DNA of 64,000 nt from Acrocarpospora phusangensis (GTDB taxonomy: Bacteria; Actinomycetota; Actinomycetes; Streptosporangiales; Streptosporangiaceae): the NCBI RefSeq assembly GCF_016862995.1, contig NZ_BOOA01000038.1, positions 1-64,000 of the forward strand. Reading direction: 5' to 3'. Shown one piece after another: positions 24,644-33,705 of this stretch (its first letter is position 1; the number at the start of each line of letters is the position of its first letter). The translations under genes were made by a program, and so were the position numbers. The notes under the pieces are model-generated. The model saw nothing but the letters and a program-made list of their open reading frames with translations, searched no databases and was not told where the DNA came from.

Positions 24644-25522
24644 ATGTCTAGCGTGCGTTCCCTGCCCGTGGGCAGGGGCATGCTGTTTATCGCGGTGGCG
24701 GCGACCATGTGGGGCACCGGTGGCGCGGTCGCCGCGCTACTCTACCCGAGCGGGCTCGGCGCGCTCGCCGTCTCGTTCTGGCGTTTCCTCGGCGGCGCCG
24801 CCGTGCTCGGGCTGGCCTGGCCGCTGCTCCGTTTCCCGCTGCTGGACCGCTTCCGCGCCGGGCCGGTACGGATGCTCGCGGCCGGAGCCGGCATGGCGGT
24901 CTACCAGACGGCCTACCTCGCCGCCATCGACGTGGCCGGGGTCGCGGTCGCGACCGTGGTGACGCTCGGGTCCGGGCCGATCCTGGTCGCCGCCGGAGCC
25001 CGCCTGTGGCTGGGCGAACGCCTCGGCGGCCGGGGCGCCGTCCTCGTCGCGTCGGCCCTGGCGGGGCTGACGCTGCTGGTCACCGGCGGCGGGACGGCCG
25101 CTGAAGTGCCGGTCCTGGGCGTTGGGCTGGCTCTGCTGTCCGCTGTCGGGTACGCGGGCACCATCCTGCTCGGCCGGAGTGGCGAAGACTCGATGGCCGG
25201 GACGCTGGTGGGATTCGCCGCGGGCGCGCTGTGCCTGCTGCCGTTCGCGGCGCTCTCGGGGCTGTTCCCCGACGGCGGGGTCACGGTGACCGTCGTGGGG
25301 TTGCTGGCGTATCTGGGGGTGTTTCCCAGTGCGCTCGCGTACGGGCTGTTCTTCGCGGGGCTGCGGGTGGTGCCAGCGGCGACGGCTTCGGTGGTCGCGC
25401 TCGTGGAGGCGCTGGTGGCGGCGGCCGTCGCCGTGGCGTTCCTCGGGGAGCGGCTGACCGTGCCGGCCGTGGCCGGAGGCGTACTGCTGCTGGGGGCGGT
25501 GGTGCTGATCCGGGGCGAGTAG
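24644..25522 (+). CDS. EamA/DMT-superfamily transporter
   Basis: 292 residues from ATG 24644 (GGGG seven bases upstream; ATG 24638 is too close to it). Ten membrane segments are arranged as two EamA repeats: first IAVAATMWGTGGAVAALL through LTLLVTGGG, second LALLSAVGYAGTILLGRS through LLLGAVVLI. Each repeat ends in the typical glutamate-containing helix pair (LWLGERLGGRG; AFLGERLTVPA). It exports or imports a small metabolite, unspecified. Three hairpins precede it. Confidence 0.9.
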   Translation: MSSVRSLPVGRGMLFIAVAATMWGTGGAVAALLYPSGLGALAVSFWRFLGGAAVLGLAWPLLRFPLLDRFRAGPVRMLAAGAGMAVYQTAYLAAIDVAGVAVATVVTLGSGPILVAAGARLWLGERLGGRGAVLVASALAGLTLLVTGGGTAAEVPVLGVGLALLSAVGYAGTILLGRSGEDSMAGTLVGFAAGALCLLPFAALSGLFPDGGVTVTVVGLLAYLGVFPSALAYGLFFAGLRVVPAATASVVALVEALVAAAVAVAFLGERLTVPAVAGGVLLLGAVVLIRGE

Positions 25523-25639
25523 AGCGGATTCGTGAGATTTCGAACTTCTGCCGGCAGGCGCCGCCCTCGCGCCATGAGTGACTGAAAGCCGCGTGGCCAT
25601 GGCCCTTCGGGCGTGGTGAGATCGACACGCGGGGCGGGC

Positions 25640-25771
25640 ATGACGGCTCGGGCGTGCGTTGGCCGAGGCCAGGCCGTGGCGACATCGACGCGAACGAGGG
25701 AGGCGGGCATGCCGGACATGACGGCTCGGGCCGTGCACTGGCCGAGGCCGGGCGTGGTGACGATCTCCACC
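25640..25771 (+). repeat. Duplicated 5' end of the bi-domain oxidoreductase gene
   Basis: The segment beginning ATGACGGCTCGGGC at 25640 is repeated 78 bases later at 25718, with TGGCCGAGGCC and the following GGCGTGG.GAC.TC also conserved. A fainter third copy lies at about 25595-25630. The second copy is the real coding start region, so the first looks like a tandem duplication of it. Confidence 0.7.
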
Positions 25772-27925
25772 GGGGTCGAGGTGCGGGAACCGGGCGCGGG
25801 CGAGGTCGTCGTGGATGTCGAGGTCAGCGTGACGAGCCCGGGGACCGAGCGCGCCTGGTTCCTGGGCTTGCCGAACGCAATCATCGACTTCCCGTACACG
25901 CCGGGATATCTGGCGGCGGGCAGGGTTCGCGGCACCGGGACCCGGGTGGCGTTGAAGGGTGCGCCGCATCAGAGCACGGTGGTGGTGCCGGAGGCGTCGG
26001 CGTACCCGATTCCGGAGGGTGTGGCGGCGGGGGACGCGGCGTTGTGGCAGCTGGCGCTGACCGCCATGCACGGGCTGGAGATGGGCGGGTATCGGCCGGG
26101 CGAGCCGGTGGCCGTGGTCGGCGGGGGGCTGCTGGGGATCATGGCGCGGAGGCTGGTGGCCGCTTGCGGGTCCACGGACTGCCTGGCGGTCGCGTCGTCG
26201 GATGCGAAGGCGTGGACGGCGGCGGCCGAGAGACATACCCGGCTGATGTCGGGGCCTGCCTCTCCCCCGCAGTTGGACGTGACATCGGCTGAGAGACCGA
26301 CAACGATCCGCGGTCCCCTGGAACCTGACGTGACGTCGGCTCAGAGCCCGGCAACCGCCCGCGGGCACGCCTCTCCACTGGAACGGGACGTGACGTCGAT
26401 TCAGAGGCCGGCAACCGCCCGCGGGCACGCCTCTCCACTGGAACGGGACGTGACGTCGGCTGAGAGACCTGCGACGCTCCGCGGGCACGCCTATTCGCTG
26501 GTGTTGGACGTGACCGGGGCTTCCGAAGGGCTGGCGGTGGCGGTGGCGGTCGCGGCGGACGGGGGGCGGGTGGTGGTGCTGGGGTCGCCGCGTGCGGCCC
26601 GGGCGCCGGTGCCCGTCGGCGCGATCTACGAGCGGGGGCTCTCCGTGGTGGGCTCCCACATCTCCACGCTGGCCGACCCGCGCGCCTTCACCGAGGAGTT
26701 CTTCGCGCACCTCGCCGCCGGGCGGATGTCGTTCGCGGACGTGCTGACGCCGTACCGGGCGGAGGACGCGCCGATGGCGTACCGGCGGCTGGCTTTCGAC
26801 CGGTCGTTCGTGGCGGCGGTCTTCTCCTGGCGGGAGGCCCCGGCCGCCGGTGCCGTGGTGTGGAGTCCCGCGGCCGAGGTGAGGCCGATGCGGTTCGGGC
26901 TGATCGGGTGTGGCGACATCGGCATGGTGAACGGGAGCGCGCTGCTGGCCGCCGCGGACTCCGAGTTGGGCGCGTGTTTCGACCCGGCGTCCCGGCTGGC
27001 CGAGGAGGTCGCCCGCGAGCACGGCGGCGACGTGGCGGGATCGCTGGCCGAGCTACTCGCCAGGGACGACGTGGAGGCGGTGGTCGTCGCCACTCCGCAC
27101 GACACGCACGAGGAAATCGTGGTCGCCGCGCTCGACGCCGGCAAGCACGTGCTGCTGGAGAAGCCGGTCGCCGCCGACCTGGCGTCGGCGCGCCGGGTGG
27201 CCGCGGCGGGCGAGGCCGCGGCCACGACGGTGGGGATGCTGTTCCCGCAGCGGCTGGACGACCGGGTCCTGCGCGCCCGGGCCGCGATCGAGGCGGGCCT
27301 GCTGGGCTCGCCCGCCGGCGCGGTCTGCACCTATTTGATCGACAAGCCCGCGTCGTATTTCATCGGCGGGTTCAGCCACCGGGCGCCCTCGACCTGGCGG
27401 CTGTCCAAACGCCGCGCGGGCGGCGGGTTCCTGGTCATGAACCTGATCCACCACCTCGACCTGATCCGCTACCTGCTCGGCCGCGAAGCCGACCTGGTGT
27501 ACGCGCAGACCACCCCCTCCCCGGCCGCCGCCGACATCGAGGACCTGGCCAGCGTGATCATCCGGTTCGGCGATGTGGTCGCCACCTTCACCGGCTCGGC
27601 CACCGTCGTGGACGGCCCCGGGCAGGCCATCCGGCTCTGGGGCGACGCCGGACACGTGGAGATCCTGCCCGAATCGCGGCTGCGCTCCCGCCTGCCCGTC
27701 CCCGAGGACCTGCGGACCTGGACGCCCGGCGCGGGCTCGGCGGCCGACCTCAAGGCGCGGGCTTTCTCCCGTTTCGTGTCGGCCGTACGGCACGGCGAAC
27801 CGCCCGACGTCACGATCGCGGACGGGCTTGCCGTCCAGGCGACGATCACGGCCGCGTACGCCTCGGCGGCGTCAGGTATGCCGGTTTCGCCGATGTCTTG
27901 CGGGGACGGCGAAGCGGGCGTGTGA
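25709..27925 (+). CDS. Bi-domain oxidoreductase (MDR dehydrogenase fused to Gfo/Idh/MocA)
   Basis: 738 residues from ATG 25709 (GAGGGAGG upstream). Residues ~1-390 are a zinc-free MDR dehydrogenase: VSVTSPGTERAWFLGLP, FPYTPGYLAAGRV, AVVGGGLLGIMARRL and VVVLGSPRA. Residues ~395-735 are a Gfo/Idh/MocA enzyme: FGLIGCGDIGMVNG nucleotide motif, HVLLEKPVAAD with the family EKP lysine, and NLIHHLDLIRYLLGR. Such two-domain oxidoreductases occur in bacterial sugar and surface-polysaccharide loci. The first Rossmann fold is interrupted in frame by ~77 residues of tandem repeats (26271-26520). It forms an operon with the radical SAM gene seven bases downstream and probably oxidises/reduces a sugar or cyclitol intermediate. 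Confidence 0.86.
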   Translation: MPDMTARAVHWPRPGVVTISTGVEVREPGAGEVVVDVEVSVTSPGTERAWFLGLPNAIIDFPYTPGYLAAGRVRGTGTRVALKGAPHQSTVVVPEASAYPIPEGVAAGDAALWQLALTAMHGLEMGGYRPGEPVAVVGGGLLGIMARRLVAACGSTDCLAVASSDAKAWTAAAERHTRLMSGPASPPQLDVTSAERPTTIRGPLEPDVTSAQSPATARGHASPLERDVTSIQRPATARGHASPLERDVTSAERPATLRGHAYSLVLDVTGASEGLAVAVAVAADGGRVVVLGSPRAARAPVPVGAIYERGLSVVGSHISTLADPRAFTEEFFAHLAAGRMSFADVLTPYRAEDAPMAYRRLAFDRSFVAAVFSWREAPAAGAVVWSPAAEVRPMRFGLIGCGDIGMVNGSALLAAADSELGACFDPASRLAEEVAREHGGDVAGSLAELLARDDVEAVVVATPHDTHEEIVVAALDAGKHVLLEKPVAADLASARRVAAAGEAAATTVGMLFPQRLDDRVLRARAAIEAGLLGSPAGAVCTYLIDKPASYFIGGFSHRAPSTWRLSKRRAGGGFLVMNLIHHLDLIRYLLGREADLVYAQTTPSPAAADIEDLASVIIRFGDVVATFTGSATVVDGPGQAIRLWGDAGHVEILPESRLRSRLPVPEDLRTWTPGAGSAADLKARAFSRFVSAVRHGEPPDVTIADGLAVQATITAAYASAASGMPVSPMSCGDGEAGV
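26271..26520 (+). repeat. In-frame 60-bp tandem repeats inside an enzyme gene
   Basis: Two adjacent 60-bp units (26341-26400, 26401-26460) differ at only three positions. A diverged 60-bp copy follows (26461-26520) and a 51-bp copy precedes (~26290-26340). Each encodes a DVTSAxxPATxRGHASPLER-type block; the last block merges into the native strand YSLVLDVTGAS, which looks like the source of the repeat. Confidence 0.9.
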
Positions 27926-27932
27926 TCAGATC

Positions 27933-28877
27933 ATGGCACGCACGCCCGCGGAGCGGGTCACCTTCATCCCCTGGCCGGAGGTCCGCTACCGGCGGCCGTA
28001 CGACATCGAGGCCGACTGGGTGCTGATGAGCACCTGCAACTACCGGTGCGCCTACTGCTTCTGGGACGCCGCCGACCTGGGCGCGAAGATCTCGACCCCG
28101 GCGGACGCGGCGCGGCTGGCCTCGTTCTTCGACGAGACCGGGCTCACCTGGCTGCTGCACCTGACCGGCGGCGAACCCTTCATGTACCCACATTTCCTGA
28201 AATTGTGTGAACTTCTCACTCAACGGCACCACATCAGCATCAACACCAACGCCGATTCGGTACGTATCCGCGCGTTCGCCACGACAATAAATCCGAAACA
28301 CGTGGATTTCGTGCATTGTGGGGTTCATGAGGATCAGCGCGAGCTCAAGGAGGGAAAAGAGCGTTTCATAGCCAACGTCACACTGCTCCGGGACGCCGGA
28401 TTCCCCGTTTTCGCCTCCTGCGTCATGGACCCCCTCCTTTTCCCGAAATTTCATGACATGTGGGCGGAGTATGCGGATCGCGGCGTCGTACTGATTCCGA
28501 AGGCGCTCCGCGGCTTCCACGCCGGCCGCCATTTCCCCCGCGCGTACACCGACGAGGAACGGGAACTCTTCTACGACTACACCCGCCGCGCCGCCGAGTT
28601 CTATGCCGAGTCCTTCGCCGCCAGGGGCGAGCCGCCGTCGATCAACCCGTTCATGGACGGCCCGCTGTTCCTCCGCCAGATCCCCGACTTCCGCGGCGAC
28701 CTGTGCGAGGCCGGCCACCGTTTCGTCCGCATCATGCCCGACGGCGCCGTCTACCGCTGCGGCCCCGGCGACCTGATCGGCAACCTCGCGGAAGGCTGGT
28801 TCGCCCGCCGCGAGGGCCCCTCCGAGTGCGTCGAACGGGAATGCCCGTACTTCTGCGCGAAGTACCGCATCCCGTAG
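27933..28877 (+). CDS. Radical SAM enzyme with SPASM/twitch-like C-terminus
   Basis: 314 residues from ATG 27933. The cluster motif is C35NYRC39AYC42, followed by HLTGGEPFMYP (the GGE SAM motif). The C-terminal quarter holds five Cys (DLCEAG, VYRCG, ECVERECPYFC), as in SPASM/twitch domains that bind auxiliary iron-sulfur clusters. Family members perform dehydrogenations, epimerisations or peptide cross-links. Placed after the sugar-type bi-domain oxidoreductase, an aminocyclitol or sugar dehydrogenation is one possibility and peptide modification another. The middle of the gene (~28190-28460) is visibly less GC-rich than its neighbours, a possible sign of transfer. It is convergent with the WD40 gene (stops 3 bp apart). 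Confidence 0.88.
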   Translation: MARTPAERVTFIPWPEVRYRRPYDIEADWVLMSTCNYRCAYCFWDAADLGAKISTPADAARLASFFDETGLTWLLHLTGGEPFMYPHFLKLCELLTQRHHISINTNADSVRIRAFATTINPKHVDFVHCGVHEDQRELKEGKERFIANVTLLRDAGFPVFASCVMDPLLFPKFHDMWAEYADRGVVLIPKALRGFHAGRHFPRAYTDEERELFYDYTRRAAEFYAESFAARGEPPSINPFMDGPLFLRQIPDFRGDLCEAGHRFVRIMPDGAVYRCGPGDLIGNLAEGWFARREGPSECVERECPYFCAKYRIP

Positions 28878-28880
28878 GCG

Positions 28881-31800
28881 TCACCCGGCGTCGGGGTGCT
28901 CCCGCAGGCGGTCCTGGGCCGTCTCCAGCCAGTCCCGCCAGCCGCCCAGCGACCACAGGCGCAGCGTGGCGTCCATGCCGGCGCTGATCGCGTACCGGCC
29001 GTCGGGGGTGACGGCGACGGAGGTCACCCAGCCGGCGTGGCCGCGCAGCGGCGGGCCCAGCGGGGTGCCGTCCAGCGCCCAGAGCCGGACCGTGCCGTCC
29101 TGGGCGGCGCTGACCACGATCAGGCCGTCGGGGCTGAACGCCACGTCGCGGACCTCGCCGTCGTGGCCGACGAACGGGCCGCCGACCGCCCGGCCGTCCA
29201 GGTCCCACAGCCGCACCGTACGGTCCCCCGCGCAGCTGGCCACCAGTGAGCCGTCGGGTGAGACCGCCACCGACTCGACCTCGCCCTCGTGGCCGGCGCA
29301 CACCACCGCGTCCCGGCTGTCCGGAACCCAGACGCGTACGGTCCCGTCCCGGCCGCCGCTGATCACGCGCAGGCCGTCCGGGTGGAAGGCCACCCGGGTC
29401 ACGGGCGCGCCGTGCGCGCCGAACGGGGAGCCCGCCTGCCGGCCGTCCAGGTCGGAGAAGCGGACCGTGCCGTCGTCGGAGGCGCTGGCCAGCAGCGACC
29501 CGTCGGGGTGGAAGGCCAGCGCGTTGACGGGGGCGTCGTGCCCGTCGAAGGCGGGACCGGCCGGCGCGCCCGTACGGTGCCAGCGACGGACCAGGCGGTC
29601 GCTGCTGGCGCTGGCGGCGAGCCGGCCGTCCGGGCTGAGCGCCACGCCGCGCACGCTGCCCCCGTGCCCGCCCATCGGGCCGGCGGCCAGGAGGCCGTCC
29701 AGGCCGGACAGGCGGATGGTGCGGTCGTCGCTGCCGGTGGCGATCAGGCCGTCCGCGCCGACGGCCATCTTGTGGATGAACTCGCGGTGCACCTTCCAGG
29801 CGGGCCGCGCCTGGTGGCCGCCCGCGTCCCAGCGGCGGGCCGGCTCGACCTCCCCGGCCGCCTCGTCGTCGGAGGCCCGGCGCCGGGCGGGCGCGGGACG
29901 GGGTTCGTGCCAGTCCCAGGTGCGCAGGGTGCGGTCCAGGCCGCCGCTGACGATCAGCGTGCCGTCCGGTACTCCCGCGACGGTCGTCACCGGGCCGGCG
30001 TGGCCGATCCAGGGGTCGCCGGCCTGCCGCCGGGCGTGGGCGTCCCAGATCCGGATGGTGCCGTCCTCGCCGCCGCTGATCAGGAAGTCGCCGTCCAGGC
30101 CGTACGCCAGGCAGGTGACGAAGCCGTCGTGACCGGCGAGTGGCGCGCCGCGCGGGATCAGCGCGTCGCCGCGGACGGTCCAGATCCGGATGGCGCCGTC
30201 TCCGCCGGCGCTGGCCAGCAGGGATCCGTCCGGGTGGAAGGCGAGGGCGCTGACGAAGTCGTCGTGGGCGCGCACGTCGGCGGAGACGTCGCCGCCGGCC
30301 TCCAGCACGTCCGGGTGGCGCCAGCGGAGCATGCGGCCGTCGGCGGTGCCGGTCACCAGCAGCCTGCCGTCCGGGCTGACGGCCAGCGCGGACGCGGGCT
30401 CGCCGAACCCCAGGCCCCGGCCGCCGTCCAGCCGGAACACCATCACGCCCGCGTCCCCGGCGGCGATGAGAGACTGCCCGTCGGGCGCGAAGGACAGCCG
30501 GTGCACGCTGTCCGGGTAGCCGGTCAGCGGATCCCCGTACGGGCGGCCGTCCAGCCGCCACAGCAGCACCGTGCGATCTTCGCCCGCGCTGGCGAGCAGG
30601 CGTCCGTCGGGTGAGAAGCACACGGCGTTGACGGCGTCGTGGTGCCCGGCCAGCGGCTCCCCGTACGGGTGGCCGTCGCGGCTCCAGAGGCGTACCAGGC
30701 CGTCGTCGCCGCCGGCGGCCAGGACGCGGCCGTCGGGGGTGACCGCGACCGCGCGGACGGCGGTCCCGATGTCCAGGGCGCGGCGCTCGCGGGCGCGCAG
30801 GACCGTGGTCCTGAGCGCCGCCGCGACGGCTCCCAGCGGGGGTTCGCCGGGCAGGTCCGCCAGGCCGGCCGACACGGTGGCCGCGGCCACCGCCAGCGCC
30901 CGGACGGGTTCGACGCCGATCAGCCCGGCGGCCCGGGCGGCGCGTTCGCGCAGCGCGCGTTCCAGCTGTGAGCGTTCGTGCTGGACCGCCGTCTCGCGCA
31001 GCCGGCGGCGCTCGCTCTCCTCGGCCTCCCAGGCGGCGCGGCTGGCCTCGATGAAGTCGCGCTCCTCGGCGCTCAGCTCGTCCCTGCTGCGGTCCAGGTT
31101 GCGCAGCGCCGCCGTCAGCAGCGCGCCGCGCAGCAGCCGGTCCCCGCCGGGGTCGGCCCGCCAGGCCCGTACCTGGCGGTCCAGTTCCTGCCGCCAGGAC
31201 AGGAACTCGCGGCCGCTCTTGAGCCAGCCCTGCAGTTCGGCCCACTCCCGCAGCAGCACGTCGTGGATGAGCTCGACCGTCTCCTCGTGGCCGGGCTCGT
31301 CGGCGGCGGTGACGAGCAGCCGCCGGTCGGCGAATGCGGCCACCACGCTCTGCACGGCCCCGGCGCGTTCCGGGCTGCGGATCAGTTCGGCGACGCGCCG
31401 TTTCCACCGGCTGTCCGGGATGCCCTGCAGCTCGTCGCCCAGGTGCACCAGGTCGGTGAAGACCTGCCGCGCGGTGTCCCGCAGCGCGGCCGGCAGCGCC
31501 CGGTACGCCTGGTCCGCCCAGTTCGTCAGGCCGCCGGTGACGCCGCCGATGTCGCGGTACACGTCCCACAGCAGGATGCCGTCCCGGCGCAGCTTCCACA
31601 GGTCGCCGAGGGCGAACTCCAGCAGCGGCAGCACGGTGCCGCTGGCGCGCGGCTCCTCCGGATCGTCGGGATCGTCCTCCCGGGGCCGGCCCGCCACGGC
31701 CGCCCGGATGGCGTCGTCCACGATGGTCTCCGCCAGCCCGGGCTCGAACCTGAGCCGTACGGCCTCGGCCGGCTGCTCCACGATGGAGATCAGCTCGTCC

Positions 31801-32945
31801 CTGCTGAGGAAGGACGGCACGTTGACCAGGCCGCGTTCGACCCAGTCCATCAGCTCGGGGGCGTCGCCGGCCATGCGGCTGTAGAAGTCGTCGCGCATCA
31901 CCAGGATGAGCGTGCTCTCCCCGTCGTGGCCGAGCAGCCGGTCCAGCTGGGCGACGACCCGGCGGCGGTCGGCCTCGGGGACGGTGGCGAACAGCTCCTC
32001 GAACTGGTCGAGCACGAGCACGACACCGCCCGGGCGGGCCTCGATCGCGGCGACCAGGTCGGTGGCGAAGCCCGGCAGGGCGGCCTCCAGCGCGGCCAGA
32101 TCGGCGGGGCGGCCGACCACGCAGTCGTACCCGGAGAGGCGGGGCACCCGTCCGGCGCGGATCTCGGGAATCAGGCCCGCCCGTACGGCCGAGGACTTGC
32201 CGCTGCCCGAGGGCCCGATGACCGCGAGGAACCGGGGCTGCCTGCGCAGCCGCCCGACCATCTTGCGGACGAACGCCTCCCGGCCGAAGAAGAAGCGGGC
32301 GTCGGTCTCCTCGAAGGTGGCCAGCGGCCGGTACGGGCAGACGTCGGAGAGCTGCAGGGCCGGCCAGGCGTCCCGCAGGCCCTCGCCGGGGGTGGCCAGG
32401 GCGACGCCGACCTGCCTGCCGTACCGGTCCTCGCTGAGGATTTCGCGGATCATGCCGATGACGTGGCCGGTGGCCAGGTCGATCACGGGGCCGCCGCTGA
32501 AGCCCGTGGTGACGTCGTTGCTGCGGCCGAGCTGGATGACCGGGGAGCCCCCGAGCGGTTCGGGGACCGGGCCGATGACCACGCCGGTGGCGCGCAGGCC
32601 GTGGTCGGGCGAGGCGTCGGGGAAGCCGAAGGTGGCGAAGTCGGCGCCCTCGGTCCCGGCGGCCGAGGAGACGACGAGCGGCGGGACGTCCAGGGGCGCG
32701 TCCAGGAGGATGACCGCGATGTCGGCCTCGCGCGGGTCGCGCCAGTGTTCGGCCAGGACGGTGCCGCGCACGACCTCGGAGCCGACGCCGATGTCGACCT
32801 CCTGGCCGGGCCCCGACCGGGCCCCGACGACGACGTGCGCGCAGGTCAGCACGAGTTCGCCGGTGGAGATGACGAACCCGGTGCCGGCGGTGAGGCCGCG
32901 CGCGTCCAGGACGCGCACGACGGACCTGGTGAAATCCACCCTCAT
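28881..32945 (-). CDS. Trypsin-like protease - nSTAND NTPase - 14x WD40 conflict protein
   Basis: 1354 residues. Residues 1-200 are a trypsin-like serine protease with a full triad: H37 (TCAHVV), D75 (ADIAVI), S150 (TGFSGGP). Residues ~205-720 are a STAND ATPase of the nSTAND1 type: FFGREAFVRKMV, Walker A GPSGSGKSS (244-252), Walker B LVLDQFEELF (D313), VMRDDFYSRM, then a winged-helix/helical region and a coiled-coil-like ESERRRLRETAVQHERSQLERAL. From ~735 on there are fourteen WD40 repeats, enough for two seven-bladed propellers, which would sense a ligand. STAND proteins are held off and assemble when triggered, here presumably activating the protease. No membrane segment. It lies 15 bp downstream of an unknown beta protein, in one operon. 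A TRYPCO1 gene, a known companion of such proteases, lies 2.3 kb away. Confidence 0.9.
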   Translation of the reverse strand: MRVDFTRSVVRVLDARGLTAGTGFVISTGELVLTCAHVVVGARSGPGQEVDIGVGSEVVRGTVLAEHWRDPREADIAVILLDAPLDVPPLVVSSAAGTEGADFATFGFPDASPDHGLRATGVVIGPVPEPLGGSPVIQLGRSNDVTTGFSGGPVIDLATGHVIGMIREILSEDRYGRQVGVALATPGEGLRDAWPALQLSDVCPYRPLATFEETDARFFFGREAFVRKMVGRLRRQPRFLAVIGPSGSGKSSAVRAGLIPEIRAGRVPRLSGYDCVVGRPADLAALEAALPGFATDLVAAIEARPGGVVLVLDQFEELFATVPEADRRRVVAQLDRLLGHDGESTLILVMRDDFYSRMAGDAPELMDWVERGLVNVPSFLSRDELISIVEQPAEAVRLRFEPGLAETIVDDAIRAAVAGRPREDDPDDPEEPRASGTVLPLLEFALGDLWKLRRDGILLWDVYRDIGGVTGGLTNWADQAYRALPAALRDTARQVFTDLVHLGDELQGIPDSRWKRRVAELIRSPERAGAVQSVVAAFADRRLLVTAADEPGHEETVELIHDVLLREWAELQGWLKSGREFLSWRQELDRQVRAWRADPGGDRLLRGALLTAALRNLDRSRDELSAEERDFIEASRAAWEAEESERRRLRETAVQHERSQLERALRERAARAAGLIGVEPVRALAVAAATVSAGLADLPGEPPLGAVAAALRTTVLRARERRALDIGTAVRAVAVTPDGRVLAAGGDDGLVRLWSRDGHPYGEPLAGHHDAVNAVCFSPDGRLLASAGEDRTVLLWRLDGRPYGDPLTGYPDSVHRLSFAPDGQSLIAAGDAGVMVFRLDGGRGLGFGEPASALAVSPDGRLLVTGTADGRMLRWRHPDVLEAGGDVSADVRAHDDFVSALAFHPDGSLLASAGGDGAIRIWTVRGDALIPRGAPLAGHDGFVTCLAYGLDGDFLISGGEDGTIRIWDAHARRQAGDPWIGHAGPVTTVAGVPDGTLIVSGGLDRTLRTWDWHEPRPAPARRRASDDEAAGEVEPARRWDAGGHQARPAWKVHREFIHKMAVGADGLIATGSDDRTIRLSGLDGLLAAGPMGGHGGSVRGVALSPDGRLAASASSDRLVRRWHRTGAPAGPAFDGHDAPVNALAFHPDGSLLASASDDGTVRFSDLDGRQAGSPFGAHGAPVTRVAFHPDGLRVISGGRDGTVRVWVPDSRDAVVCAGHEGEVESVAVSPDGSLVASCAGDRTVRLWDLDGRAVGGPFVGHDGEVRDVAFSPDGLIVVSAAQDGTVRLWALDGTPLGPPLRGHAGWVTSVAVTPDGRYAISAGMDATLRLWSLGGWRDWLETAQDRLREHPDAG

Positions 32946-32960
32946 GATCTGTTCACCGGC

Positions 32961-33647
32961 TTAGCTGTGGCGGACGAGGGAGCACCCGATCCGGGTGCGC
33001 GGAGTGTCGATCCAGCCCGCCACCGCGTTCTTGGGGCGGGAGAAGAGCGACCCGGTGAACGTGGCGGGGCCGCCGGGCGCGTCGATGGCCAGCCGGACCA
33101 GCAGCGGGTCGTCGGCGTCGACCTCCCCGGTCACGTCGTGCGATCCCCCGCCGGGCTGCGCCCACGTGCCGCTCAGGCGGCGGCCGTCGAGGTGCTCCAG
33201 GACCACGGTGGCGGGGCCGCCGTCGCAGCGGGCCGCGAACGTGCCCGCGAAGTCGCCCGGCTCGGCCTCGCCGCGGCGGAAGGCGGGCAGCAGCCGGGGC
33301 GCGGACTTCTTGGCGAAGAACGCGTACCGCTCCTGCCGCCAGTACGTGACTCCGGCGATGGCGTTTCGCCGGGCCGGAGAAAGGTAACCGGTGAACTCCT
33401 GCGCGTCCAGGCCGTTGAAATCGTGAATGCGTACCCGAATCTCGTGCGGCCATTCACCGCCGAAATCCGCCGTCACCACATGTTCGGTTTGGAAACGGTA
33501 ACTGAAGTACGAACCACGCAATTGCGCTTCTCCGGTGTCCTCGGCGAGTTCCAGCCGGCCCAGCCAGCCGTCGTCGTACCAGGTGTATTGACCGGCGAAG
33601 TCGTTTACCTGAAGGATAGGTGGCGAGTCCGCATCGAAGACACTCAT
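32961..33647 (-). CDS. Unknown two-lobed beta-rich protein, operon partner of the STAND protease
   Basis: 228 residues from ATG 33647; the longer upstream reading is antisense to the PIG-L gene. Not recognised. It has an internal duplication of about 95 residues: NDFAGQYTW ... FTGYLSPARRNAIAGVTYW in the first lobe and GDFAGTFAA ... FTGSLFSRPKNAVAGWID in the second. Both lobes are rich in predicted beta strands and aromatic residues, reminiscent of calycin/avidin-like barrels. There is no signal peptide, Cys pair or catalytic motif. The 15-bp gap to the trypsin-STAND-WD40 gene suggests co-expression; it could be the sensor ligand, an effector, or a protease substrate. Confidence 0.7.
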   Translation of the reverse strand: MSVFDADSPPILQVNDFAGQYTWYDDGWLGRLELAEDTGEAQLRGSYFSYRFQTEHVVTADFGGEWPHEIRVRIHDFNGLDAQEFTGYLSPARRNAIAGVTYWRQERYAFFAKKSAPRLLPAFRRGEAEPGDFAGTFAARCDGGPATVVLEHLDGRRLSGTWAQPGGGSHDVTGEVDADDPLLVRLAIDAPGGPATFTGSLFSRPKNAVAGWIDTPRTRIGCSLVRHS

Positions 33648-33705
33648 CGGAATCGAAGATAGGCCCACCGCGGCGGTGGCACAACGGGGCACAACGGGCG
33701 GGAAC

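Noticed and set aside
26271-26520. CRISPR-like array
   Set aside because: The 60-bp units are contiguous, without spacers, and continue the reading frame of an enzyme.
30978-33662. An 894-codon open frame on the + strand
   Set aside because: It is antisense to the trypsin-STAND-WD40 gene, whose domains are unmistakable; its composition is that of a reverse-strand shadow.
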